Positions 44,999 to 52,703 of a stretch of 64,000 nucleotides of DNA are shown here, one piece after another. The number at the start of each line of letters is the position of its first letter. Position 1 is the first letter of the stretch. The stretch spans positions 22,954 to 86,953 of the forward strand of contig CAMKNZ010000008.1 of the NCBI GenBank assembly GCA_946414315.1. The letters run 5' to 3'. The DNA comes from an uncultured Clostridia bacterium (GTDB lineage Bacteria; Bacillota; Clostridia; Christensenellales; Aristaeellaceae). The notes below the pieces were generated by a model. It ran no database searches and was not told where the DNA came from. It was given only the letters and a program-made list of their open reading frames with translations. Both the position numbers and the translations under genes were made by a program.

Positions 44999-46288
44999 AT
45001 GAGCCATACGGAAGCAATGATCCGAAAACTGGATACAGAAAAGGTCAGGGCGCAGCTCCGTTATCTGTACGGAGAAGACGAAACCCTGCTGAAAACGCAG
45101 CAGGAACGCTACACCCGGCTGATCCGCCGGTATGCAGAACTGTTCGGAGACAGGGAAGGCGTGCAGCTGATCAGCGCGCCGGGCCGGACGGAAATCGGAG
45201 GGAACCATACAGACCATAACCACGGCAGGGTACTGGCGGCGGCGGTCAACCTGGACGCACTGTGCGCAGCCGGCCCCAGGGACGATCTGAAGGTCCGCTT
45301 TTACAGCGAGGGCTATGAGCCCGTAGAGATCGATCTGTCAGACCTGTCGGTGAGGACTGAGGAGGAAGGAACTACGGCGGCGCTGATCCGCGGCGTGGCG
45401 GCCGGCATGAAAGAAGCCGGATACCGGATCGGCGGATTTGACGCGGCGGTGACGTCCACTGTTGCCGGCGGAAGCGGACTGAGCAGTTCCGCGGCGCTGG
45501 AGGTCATGCTTACGGGCGTGCTGGACAGCCTGTATAATCGGTTCGATATGCCTTATGTACTGCGTGCGCAGATCAGCAAGCGGGCGGAAAACGAATGGTT
45601 CGGGAAACCTTCCGGACTGCTGGACCAGATGGCCAGCGCGGCAGGCGGCCTGGTGACGGTCGATTTCCGGGATACGGATTGTCCTGAAGTGGAGGCGGTT
45701 TCCTATGACTTTGCCCGGAAAGGATACGCGCTTGTGGTCGTGGGTACAGGCGGATCCCATGCAAACCTGACTGATCAGTACGCCGCGATTCCAGCGGAGA
45801 TGAAGGACGTGGCGAAATGCTTCGGGCAGGAAGTGCTGCGCGGGCTGTCAGCGGAGCAGCTGACCGAAAACGCGGGCAGACTCCGCGCAAAAGTCAGCGA
45901 CCGGGCGATCCTGCGTGCCTATCATTTCATCCGGGAAGACGAACGGGTGCCCCTGCAGGTGGCGGCGCTGAAGGAAGACCGGATCAGTGATTTCCTGAAG
46001 CTGATCATCGACAGCGGCAGATCCAGCTATATGTATCTGCAGAATGTGTTTGCTGACAGCCGGGACCAGAGCCTGAGCCTGGCCCTGTGCATGGCGGAAG
46101 AACAACTGCGCAGGGACGGCGCCTGGCGGATCCACGGCGGCGGTTTCGCGGGGACAACGCTGAACTTTGTTCCGCTCGGGAAAGTCAATGATTTTGTAAA
46201 GATCATGGAGAATGCTTTCGGGAAGGACGCATGCAAGGTGCTGAATATCCGCCCGGTGGGTGCAGCAAGAATCGCGTTTGAGGGATAA
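44999..46288 (+). CDS. galK: Galactokinase
   Basis: 429 residues, GHMP kinase. It phosphorylates galactose to galactose-1-phosphate in the cytoplasm. The galactokinase signature GRTEIGGNHTDHNHG, the ATP loop AGGSGLSSSAALEV, and the C-terminal GGGFAGTTLNFVP are visible. The E-x-GGNHTDHN form is that of Clostridial galactokinases; a kinase for a related sugar cannot be excluded. Start ATG 44999 follows GGAGGCGG. No galT or galE is present nearby. tsaE begins one base after its stop. Confidence 0.9.
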   Translation: MSHTEAMIRKLDTEKVRAQLRYLYGEDETLLKTQQERYTRLIRRYAELFGDREGVQLISAPGRTEIGGNHTDHNHGRVLAAAVNLDALCAAGPRDDLKVRFYSEGYEPVEIDLSDLSVRTEEEGTTAALIRGVAAGMKEAGYRIGGFDAAVTSTVAGGSGLSSSAALEVMLTGVLDSLYNRFDMPYVLRAQISKRAENEWFGKPSGLLDQMASAAGGLVTVDFRDTDCPEVEAVSYDFARKGYALVVVGTGGSHANLTDQYAAIPAEMKDVAKCFGQEVLRGLSAEQLTENAGRLRAKVSDRAILRAYHFIREDERVPLQVAALKEDRISDFLKLIIDSGRSSYMYLQNVFADSRDQSLSLALCMAEEQLRRDGAWRIHGGGFAGTTLNFVPLGKVNDFVKIMENAFGKDACKVLNIRPVGAARIAFEG

Positions 46289-46289
46289 A

Positions 46290-46730
46290 ATGATTGTAAC
46301 GAACAGTGCGGCAGAGACCCGGGTGCTGGGAGAAAGGCTGGCAGGACAGCTGAAGGCGGGGGACGTGATCCTGCTGGAGGGCGAGCTGGGCGCCGGGAAG
46401 AGCGAACTGGCCCGGGGCGTGGCGAAAGGGCTTGGCGTACGGGAAACCGTGACCAGCCCGAGTTTTACGATCCTGAACGTGTACGAAAGCGGACAGGTTC
46501 CGCTGTATCACTTTGACTGGTACAGGCTGGAAAGCGCCGAGGAACTGTATGAACTCGGCATGGACGAGTATCTGGGCGGAGACGGAATCGCACTGGTGGA
46601 ATGGCCGGGCAGATGTCCGGACGCTGTTCCGGAAAACTGCCTGGTGATCCGGATCGAAGCCGAGGGAGAGAATACCCGGCGGATCACGGAAGAATACCGG
46701 GGAGGATTCCGGAAGATATCGCTGGAATGA
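46290..46730 (+). CDS. tsaE: tRNA threonylcarbamoyladenosine biosynthesis ATPase
   Basis: 146 residues. P-loop EGELGAGKSELARGVAKGLG, switch-like VTSPSFTILNVYES and YHFDWYRLESAEELYELG are TsaE hallmarks. With TsaB and TsaD it installs t6A at position 37 of ANN-decoding tRNAs. ATG 46290 follows the galK stop directly. tsaB follows after 12 bases; tsaD is not in the window. Confidence 0.95.
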   Translation: MIVTNSAAETRVLGERLAGQLKAGDVILLEGELGAGKSELARGVAKGLGVRETVTSPSFTILNVYESGQVPLYHFDWYRLESAEELYELGMDEYLGGDGIALVEWPGRCPDAVPENCLVIRIEAEGENTRRITEEYRGGFRKISLE

Positions 46731-46742
46731 GGCAGGAAAAAG

Positions 46743-47435
46743 ATGAAAATACTGGTGATCGATACTTCCGGCCCGGTATGCGGTACGGCGGTCATGGATG
46801 AGGAAAAGGTATACAGCGAATATACCGCCCAGAACAGGAATACCCATTCGGCCAGCCTGATGCCGATGATCGAGGCGGCGCTGAATTCGGCGGGAACGGA
46901 ACTGAAGACGCTGGACGCGGTCGCGGCCGTAACGGGGCCGGGAAGCTTTACCGGTGTACGGATTGGCGTGGCAACGGCCAAAGGACTGGCCCACGGCGCC
47001 GGGCTTCCCTGCATCCCGGTGGATGCGCTGGAGGCACTGGCCGTATCAGCGGGTGATTTTGACGGACTGATCTGCCCGATCCAGGACGCACGGGCCGGGC
47101 AGGTTTACGGAGCCGTTTTCCGCCAGGGAGAACGGCTGACAGGCGATCAGCCGATGAAGCTGGAAGAATACCTGGAACAGGCGGAGAAACTGGGGGACCG
47201 CTTCCTGTTTCTCGGAGACGGGGCACCGGTCCATCATGACGCGATCAGCGCCCGTCTCGGGGTGAGAGCGGTATTCGCTCCCGCATTCCGGAATTATCTC
47301 CGGCCTTCCGCAGCAGGCTGGATCGCACTGAAAAAGGGCGAGAAGACCGACTATCTCGGCCTTGAGGCGACCTATCTGCGGCCGCCGAACGCACAGAAGA
47401 ACAAAAAACTGCTGGAGGCCATGGGGCATGAGTGA
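46743..47435 (+). CDS. tsaB: tRNA threonylcarbamoyladenosine biosynthesis protein TsaB
   Basis: 230 residues, ASKHA-fold partner of TsaD. Signature segments: ILVIDTSGPVCGTAVM, NTHSASLMPMIEAAL, AAVTGPGSFTGVRIGVATAKG and AGQVYGAVF. It lacks the TsaD metal-binding HxxxH, so it is TsaB. It overlaps rimI by eight bases. Order tsaE-tsaB-rimI is conserved in Firmicutes. Confidence 0.95.
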   Translation: MKILVIDTSGPVCGTAVMDEEKVYSEYTAQNRNTHSASLMPMIEAALNSAGTELKTLDAVAAVTGPGSFTGVRIGVATAKGLAHGAGLPCIPVDALEALAVSAGDFDGLICPIQDARAGQVYGAVFRQGERLTGDQPMKLEEYLEQAEKLGDRFLFLGDGAPVHHDAISARLGVRAVFAPAFRNYLRPSAAGWIALKKGEKTDYLGLEATYLRPPNAQKNKKLLEAMGHE

Positions 47436-47934
47436 TCCGGTGATCCGCTTCATGAGGCTGAAGGACGTGGACGCCGTGGCGGCGATCGAACAGGCGACGT
47501 TCGCCCGGCCCTGGAGCAGGGAAAGTTTCAGGCAGGAGCTGACACGCAACGCGGTGGCCCGGTACCTGGTTGCGGAAGAAGAAGGAAAGATCCTCGGTTA
47601 TGCCGGCGCCTGGGTGATCCTGGACGAGAGCCACATTACCAACATTGCCGTGCTGGAGGAAGCACGGGGACGGGGCATCGGGAAAAGGCTGACCGCGGAG
47701 CTTCTGCAGGTTCTGTCCAATCTCGGCGCCTGCTATGCCACGCTGGAGGTCCGGGTGAGCAACGAGCGGGCGCAGAACCTGTATAAAAGCCTGGGATTTA
47801 TTTCCGTAGGAAAACGGAAACGATATTACGAAGACAACAATGAGGACGCTTATCTGATGGTGTGCGAGCAACTGCCGGAAGCGGATCCTGACTACAGCGA
47901 AGAACCCTGGATTGAAAAGGAGGAAGAAACATGA
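47428..47934 (+). CDS. rimI: Ribosomal protein S18-alanine N-acetyltransferase
   Basis: 168 residues, GNAT fold. Acetyl-CoA site motif ITNIAVLEEARGRGIGKRLT, then YATLEVRVSNERAQNLYKSLGF and RKRYYEDNNEDAYLM, all typical of RimI. It acetylates the N-terminus of S18. ATG 47428 lies in the tsaB end; the start is set by family N-terminus IRFMRLKDVDAVAAIE. The stop overlaps deoB as ATGA. Confidence 0.93.
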   Translation: MSDPVIRFMRLKDVDAVAAIEQATFARPWSRESFRQELTRNAVARYLVAEEEGKILGYAGAWVILDESHITNIAVLEEARGRGIGKRLTAELLQVLSNLGACYATLEVRVSNERAQNLYKSLGFISVGKRKRYYEDNNEDAYLMVCEQLPEADPDYSEEPWIEKEEET

Positions 47935-49097
47935 GCCGTGTATTTCTGACCGTGCTGGACGCCGTGGGCGCCGGAGAAGCGCCGGACGCCGCAGAATATG
48001 GCGACGTGGGGACAAACACCCTCGGACATGTGATCGAAAAATGCGATCCGCAGCTGCCCAATATGGCTGCGCTCGGCCTCGGGAGGATCCCGGGTACCGG
48101 ATACAGGTGGAACGGACCGGTTGCGGGCGCGTTCGGCCGGGCTACGGAACAGAGCAAGGGAAAGGACACCACATCCGGGCACTGGGAGATTGCGGGCGTG
48201 CGGGTGGAAAAGCCGTTCCCCACGTTCCCGAACGGCTTCCCGGCTTCCTTTATCGAAGCGTTTGAGAAGGCGATCGGCCATAAATGTATCGGAAACAAGC
48301 CTGCGTCAGGCACAGCGATCCTGGACGAACTGGGCGTGGAGCATATTACCAACCATACGCCGATTGTTTATACCAGCGCGGACAGCGTATTCCAGATTGC
48401 CTGCCATGAGGACATTTTCTCGCCTGAACAGCTGTATGAATTCTGCCGGATCGCCCGGGAGATGCTGCAGGGCGAACTGGGTGTGGGCCGCGTCATCGCC
48501 CGGCCGTTTTTCGGAACGCCCGGCGCATTTGTCCGGTCCGGCCACCGCCGGGATTTTTCCCTGCCGCCCTGCGGCCGGACGCTGGCCGACGCGGTGAAGG
48601 AAGCCGGGATGGAAAGCATCGGCGTCGGTAAGATCGAAGACATCCTGGCGCACCAGGGACTGACGCAGAGCGACCATGCTGCCGGCAACCCTGCCTGCAT
48701 GGACTCCCTGATTCGTTTTATGAAGACGGATTTCGAAGGCCTGTGTTTCACAAACCTGGTGGATACGGATTCCATGTACGGACACCGGAACGATCCGGTC
48801 GGCTTTGCCGGGGCGCTGGAGTCGTTTGACAGGCGGCTTCCGGACATGATGAAGCTGATGAACCCCGGAGACCTGATGATCATCACGGCAGACCACGGAT
48901 GCGATCCCTGCTTTATCCAGTCTACCGATCACTCCAGGGAATATGTTCCGATCCTGGCCTGGACACCCGGAATGACAAAGGCCGTGGACCTGGGGACAAG
49001 AAAGACCTTCTCGGATATCGGCGCGACCTGCGCCGAATGGCTGGGTCTTCCGGAACGGTTCGGCGCCGAGTCTTTCGCAGACGCGATCCGATCCTGA
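47931..49097 (+). CDS. deoB: Phosphopentomutase
   Basis: 388 residues, alkaline phosphatase superfamily. It interconverts ribose-1-phosphate and ribose-5-phosphate (and deoxy forms) in nucleoside salvage. Metal and catalytic motifs: FLTVLDAVGAGEAPD, the phospho-Thr region GKDTTSGHWEIAG, VDTDSMYGHRNDP and TADHGCDP with HSREYVP. Start overlaps rimI stop. No other deo or nucleoside phosphorylase gene lies next to it. Confidence 0.96.
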   Translation: MSRVFLTVLDAVGAGEAPDAAEYGDVGTNTLGHVIEKCDPQLPNMAALGLGRIPGTGYRWNGPVAGAFGRATEQSKGKDTTSGHWEIAGVRVEKPFPTFPNGFPASFIEAFEKAIGHKCIGNKPASGTAILDELGVEHITNHTPIVYTSADSVFQIACHEDIFSPEQLYEFCRIAREMLQGELGVGRVIARPFFGTPGAFVRSGHRRDFSLPPCGRTLADAVKEAGMESIGVGKIEDILAHQGLTQSDHAAGNPACMDSLIRFMKTDFEGLCFTNLVDTDSMYGHRNDPVGFAGALESFDRRLPDMMKLMNPGDLMIITADHGCDPCFIQSTDHSREYVPILAWTPGMTKAVDLGTRKTFSDIGATCAEWLGLPERFGAESFADAIRS

Positions 49098-49126
49098 TCA
49101 TCAAAGAGAGAAAAGAGATAAAACGA

Positions 49127-51556
49127 ATGAACAAGCTGAAGCTCCTGCTGCCGATCCTGCTGATCCTGACACTCCTGCTTGCCGTTCCGGCCATAGCGGA
49201 AGAAGCGGAAGACCTGACTGCCGGACTGAATGTGAAGGTCGTTGACAAACCCGGCAAGGTAAAATGCATTACGGACGGGAAATACACCTCGTTCTGGGAG
49301 AGCAGCAGCCGAAAGGATCCGTGGGTTGTCATCTCCTCTGACAAACCAATTTACGGGCTGTACCTGTGCTTCCAGAAGATGCCGGACACCTACGTGATCG
49401 AAAAGGCGAGCGGCGATGACTGGGTCACGGTGGCGGAAGGCGGAGAACCGCGGTATCATCATGTTTTCTTTGAACTGGACGGACTGAAAAAGATCCGGAT
49501 CCGGTCCACGATGGAAAAGAAAAACACCATGGGCTTCAACGAGATCTACGCCTTCGGTAAGGGCGAGGCGCCGGAATGGGTCCAGCGATGGCAGGAACCG
49601 TCCGGAAAGACGGACATTCTTTTCCTTGCGACGCATCCGGATGACGATGTGCTCTTCCTTGGGAGCGCCATTACCTGGTACGCTGCGGAGCAAAAGAAAG
49701 ACATCATGGTCGCGTACCTGACGATCTCCAATACCACGCGCCGCAGCGAAGCGCTGAACGGCCTGTGGGCCATGGGCGTCCGCGTTTATCCCGAGTTCGG
49801 GCCGTTCCCGGACAAATACAGCAAACCGTCCAAAGTAGAGCAGGAATACAAGGATATGGGCGGCCAGGACAAGGTTCACAGCTGGGTGACGGAACTGTAC
49901 CGGAAATACAAACCGGAGGTCATTGTCACCCAGGATATCAAGGGAGAATACGGACATCCGCAGCATGAGATGCTGGTGGACGCAGTGATCAAGTGCTGGG
50001 ACAAGTCGGCGGACGCAGCGGCATATCCGGAATCGGCTGCGGCATACGGTACCTGGGAAGTAAAGAAACTGTATATTCACCTGTACGGAGAAGAAAGCAA
50101 TTCAACTGCTTTTAACTGGGACGTTCCGATGGCATCGATGGGCGGAAAGACCGTCAACGAAGTTGCGGAGGACGCCTTTAAGCTTCATGTCACCCAGGCC
50201 GGAAAAGGAAATAAGTTCAACGGGAAAAGGGTTCCTTTTTCCGTGGCTGAATATGGCGTCAAGCGCTATCCCAACAACCGGTTCGGCCTGTACGCAAGCC
50301 GGGTAGGGGAAGACACGGTTCATGATGATTTCCTGGAACATATCGATGTGAACGCCGAAACGGAAACCGAGCCGGAAACGCAGACCGCGGAAGAGTCCGC
50401 CGGACAGCCGGAACAGGCGGGACCGGACGAAGAAGAACCGGATGAAGCCAAACCGGCAGAAGAAACAGCGACCGCAGAAGAAGACGCCGGGGATGAACCG
50501 GAGTCAGAGCCTTCGGAAGAAGCCGGACAGGAAACGGAAGCCGAGACGGGCAATACAGAACCGGCTGCTGAAGAACAGGCAGGCGGTTCCGGGCGGTTTG
50601 AAAAGGTTACGCCTCCGGCCTGGGCAGATGTCACCCTGAACGGGAGAGGTTTCCTTGATGAAGGGGAGTATATTTTTGCCGATGAGGCGGAAGGGCGCTA
50701 CATCTATGTCAGTTCCACCCTGAGGGTTGTCATTGAGCGGACATACGAAACCTTTGAGAAAGAACAGAAAAAAGATCCGGATCAGGAACTGTATGTCTTT
50801 ACTGCCAATATCTGGTGCGATACGGAAGCAGGGGAACTGCCCCGCACCGTCAATTCCAATCCGGAAAACCCGAGGAAGGATCCCGCATTCATCAAGGATA
50901 TCGCCGCTGCGCAGAAGATTGTATTTGCCACCAGCACAGATTACTATACATACCGGGCAGGAAGAGCGAAGGAAGACAAAAGCTGCCACGTCGGAATTGA
51001 ACTCCGGAACGGCGAAATCCTCTTTGACGATCCGATGATCAAAGAAGTGAAAATGCCGAACTATGAAACGCTGGCGCTGTATTCGGACGGACACGGCGAC
51101 AGCCAGCCTTCCCGGGAGAAAGGCGCCGAAGCGTATCAGAAAGAAGGCGCAACGGACGTGTTTACATTCGGACCGTGCCTGGTACGGAACGGAGAACTGA
51201 CAGAATACATTGCGACAGCAAACCGGTCGAACAACCCGCGGCTGGCAATCGGCGTTGCGGAGCCCGGACATTATGTGGTTGTGCTCTGCGAGGGCCGGGT
51301 CGGCAAATCTGACGAAATGAAGCGGTCCACCGGCGTGATGATGAAAAACCTGGCAAAGATTATGCTGGATCAGGGCTGTACGGTTGCGGTCAACATGGAC
51401 GGCGGGCAGACGGCAGTGATGGCTTTCATGGGAAAGCAGATCAACCGGGTCGTCAAGTCTGATCCCAAGGGCAGGCCTCAGGTGGAGGCGCTGGCATTCG
51501 GAACATCCGAACAGGTCGGAATCTTTGAACTGGAAGGCGTCAAGTTTAGAAAATAA
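49127..51556 (+). CDS. Secreted discoidin-like / PIG-L deacetylase / phosphodiester glycosidase fusion
   Basis: 809 residues. Order: signal peptide (1-25), F5/8-type carbohydrate-binding-like domain (about 30-140, KCITDGKYTSFWESSSRKD), PIG-L/LmbE deacetylase (about 160-360) with zinc motif THPDDDVLFLGS and GEYGHPQHEM, an acidic Glu/Ala/Pro linker (about 405-485), and a phosphodiester glycosidase domain (about 500-800: LRVVIERTYE, VFTFGPCLVRNGEL, NMDGGQTAVMAFMG). Both enzyme families act on N-acetylglucosamine-type substrates, so it may trim a GlcNAc-phosphodiester glycan outside the cell; this is inference. The last domain matches the protein at 25163. Start ATG 49127 is set by the signal peptide; ribosome site is weak. 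Confidence 0.88.
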   Translation: MNKLKLLLPILLILTLLLAVPAIAEEAEDLTAGLNVKVVDKPGKVKCITDGKYTSFWESSSRKDPWVVISSDKPIYGLYLCFQKMPDTYVIEKASGDDWVTVAEGGEPRYHHVFFELDGLKKIRIRSTMEKKNTMGFNEIYAFGKGEAPEWVQRWQEPSGKTDILFLATHPDDDVLFLGSAITWYAAEQKKDIMVAYLTISNTTRRSEALNGLWAMGVRVYPEFGPFPDKYSKPSKVEQEYKDMGGQDKVHSWVTELYRKYKPEVIVTQDIKGEYGHPQHEMLVDAVIKCWDKSADAAAYPESAAAYGTWEVKKLYIHLYGEESNSTAFNWDVPMASMGGKTVNEVAEDAFKLHVTQAGKGNKFNGKRVPFSVAEYGVKRYPNNRFGLYASRVGEDTVHDDFLEHIDVNAETETEPETQTAEESAGQPEQAGPDEEEPDEAKPAEETATAEEDAGDEPESEPSEEAGQETEAETGNTEPAAEEQAGGSGRFEKVTPPAWADVTLNGRGFLDEGEYIFADEAEGRYIYVSSTLRVVIERTYETFEKEQKKDPDQELYVFTANIWCDTEAGELPRTVNSNPENPRKDPAFIKDIAAAQKIVFATSTDYYTYRAGRAKEDKSCHVGIELRNGEILFDDPMIKEVKMPNYETLALYSDGHGDSQPSREKGAEAYQKEGATDVFTFGPCLVRNGELTEYIATANRSNNPRLAIGVAEPGHYVVVLCEGRVGKSDEMKRSTGVMMKNLAKIMLDQGCTVAVNMDGGQTAVMAFMGKQINRVVKSDPKGRPQVEALAFGTSEQVGIFELEGVKFRK

Positions 51557-51559
51557 AGC

Positions 51560-51589
51560 TTGACATGCCCTTATGAACAGTGATATCTT
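51560..51589 (+). promoter_or_regulatory. Promoter of rplU-prp-rpmA
   Basis: Perfect -35 TTGACA (51560-51565), 18-base spacer, TATCTT (51584-51589). The start of transcription would fall at the head of the L21 leader. Confidence 0.78.
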
Positions 51590-51675
51590 ATTCAGGTAGC
51601 CGCTCGGGAGAGGTCTGTCCAAATGCGCTCTGCGCAACCTCAGAATCCCGGCGAGATTGTAATCAGGAGGTGCTG
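51590..51675 (+). ncRNA. Ribosomal protein L21 leader
   Basis: Leader between promoter and rplU with the pattern of the Firmicutes L21 autoregulatory leader: GAGAGGT (about 51607-51613) pairs with ACCTC, enclosing the hairpin TGCGC-TC-TGCGCA, and a CGGGA.../TCCCG long-range pair. L21 is thought to bind it and reduce expression of its own operon. Confidence 0.72.
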
Positions 51676-51679
51676 TCCC

Positions 51680-51988
51680 ATGTATGCCATTATTGCAGCG
51701 GGCGGCAGACAATACCGTGTATCCCAGGGCGATGTGATCTACATCGACAAAGTCAACCAGGAAGCTGATTCCAAGATTTCCTTCGATGTGCTGATGATCG
51801 GCGGCGAGGGCGACGTCAAGGTCGGCGATCCGATCGTTAAGGGCGCCAAGGTTGAAGGCAAGGTGCTGGCTCAGGTGAAGGGTGAGAAGATCGCCGTCTT
51901 CATGTACCGGAGCAAGAAGGATTCCAAGAGAAAGATCGGCCACCGTCAGCCCTACACCAAGGTGGAGATCACCACAGTCAAGGCGTAA
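51680..51988 (+). CDS. rplU: 50S ribosomal protein L21
   Basis: 102 residues. MYAIIAAGGRQYRVSQGD at the N-terminus and FMYRSKKDSKRKIGHRQPYT at the rRNA-binding C-terminal loop are diagnostic. ATG 51680 follows CAGGAGGTG. The stop overlaps the prp start by one base. Expected autoregulation through the leader upstream. Confidence 0.98.
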   Translation: MYAIIAAGGRQYRVSQGDVIYIDKVNQEADSKISFDVLMIGGEGDVKVGDPIVKGAKVEGKVLAQVKGEKIAVFMYRSKKDSKRKIGHRQPYTKVEITTVKA

Positions 51989-52329
51989 TGATCAAGGCAG
52001 TCCTGTACCGGGAAGGAAAGGATCTGACCGGCTGCCGGCTGGAAGGCCACAGCGGCTGGGCGGATCAAGGCCACGATATCGTATGCGCGGCAGCTTCCAT
52101 TCTCGGTTGCACCTGTGTGAACGCGCTGGAAAGCGTGTGCGGCGTGATCCCCGAGATCACGGAGTACAATGAGCAGAAAGCCGTGCTTGCGTTCGAGCTT
52201 CCTGAAATGAATGAAGCGGAGAACGAAAAAGCGCAGATCCTGATGGGCGCACTCAGGCAGGGACTGGACGATCTGACAGCGGAATATCCGCAGAATGTGA
52301 CACTTTCCATTATTGAACGGAGGAAATAA
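51988..52329 (+). CDS. prp: Ribosomal-processing cysteine protease
   Basis: 113 residues. Prp removes the N-terminal extension of L27 in Firmicutes and related phyla. Catalytic His is in [11 protein letters not shown] and Cys in [12 protein letters not shown], the conserved pair of the family. Genes are ordered rplU-prp-rpmA, the standard arrangement, with two bases before rpmA. The substrate site is visible in the L27 gene next to it. Confidence 0.96.
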   Translation: MIKAVLYREGKDLTGCRLEGHSGWADQGHDIVCAAASILGCTCVNALESVCGVIPEITEYNEQKAVLAFELPEMNEAENEKAQILMGALRQGLDDLTAEYPQNVTLSIIERRK

Positions 52330-52331
52330 CC

Positions 52332-52631
52332 ATGATGAAGCTTAATCTTCAACTGTTCGCTCATAAAAAAGGTATGGGCTCCACCCGTAACGGCCGCGAC
52401 AGCGAGTCCAAGCGTCTTGGACCGAAGCGTGCCGACGGACAGATGGCGCTGGCCGGCAACATTCTCGTGCGTCAGCGCGGCACCCGCATCCATCCCGGCA
52501 TGAACGTAGGCATCGGCAAGGATGATACCCTGTTCGCCAAGACCACCGGTATCGTTCGGTTCGAGCGCCTGGGCAAGGATCGCAAGCAGGTCTCCGTATA
52601 TCCCGTTGAGACCGCGGCCGAAGCTCAGTAA
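52332..52631 (+). CDS. rpmA: 50S ribosomal protein L27 with Prp-cleaved leader
   Basis: 99 residues. The N-terminus [18 protein letters not shown] carries the Prp site LNLQLFA before HKKG; cleavage exposes the L27 tail that reaches the peptidyl transferase centre. The body has [21 protein letters not shown] and [15 protein letters not shown], diagnostic of L27. A terminator follows within 25 bases. Confidence 0.98.
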   Translation: MMKLNLQLFAHKKGMGSTRNGRDSESKRLGPKRADGQMALAGNILVRQRGTRIHPGMNVGIGKDDTLFAKTTGIVRFERLGKDRKQVSVYPVETAAEAQ

Positions 52632-52652
52632 TTAACGGGCAAGATGATTTCA

Positions 52653-52680
52653 GGGCTGTTGCGTCGCAACAGCCCTTTTA
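52653..52680 (+). terminator. Terminator after rpmA
   Basis: Perfect 11-bp stem beginning GGGCTGTTGCG and ending CGCAACAGCCC with a one-base centre, followed by TTTTA. Confidence 0.88.
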
Positions 52681-52703
52681 TGCTATTACAGGAGGAATGA
52701 ACC

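Noticed and set aside
48899..49126. N-terminal extension of the three-domain secreted protein
   Set aside because: It overlaps deoB in another frame and is Arg-rich; the signal peptide at 49127 marks the true start.
51590..51675. A tRNA gene or T-box upstream of rplU
   Set aside because: No cloverleaf, no TTCGA arm and no T-box TGGNACC sequence; the structure fits the L21 leader.
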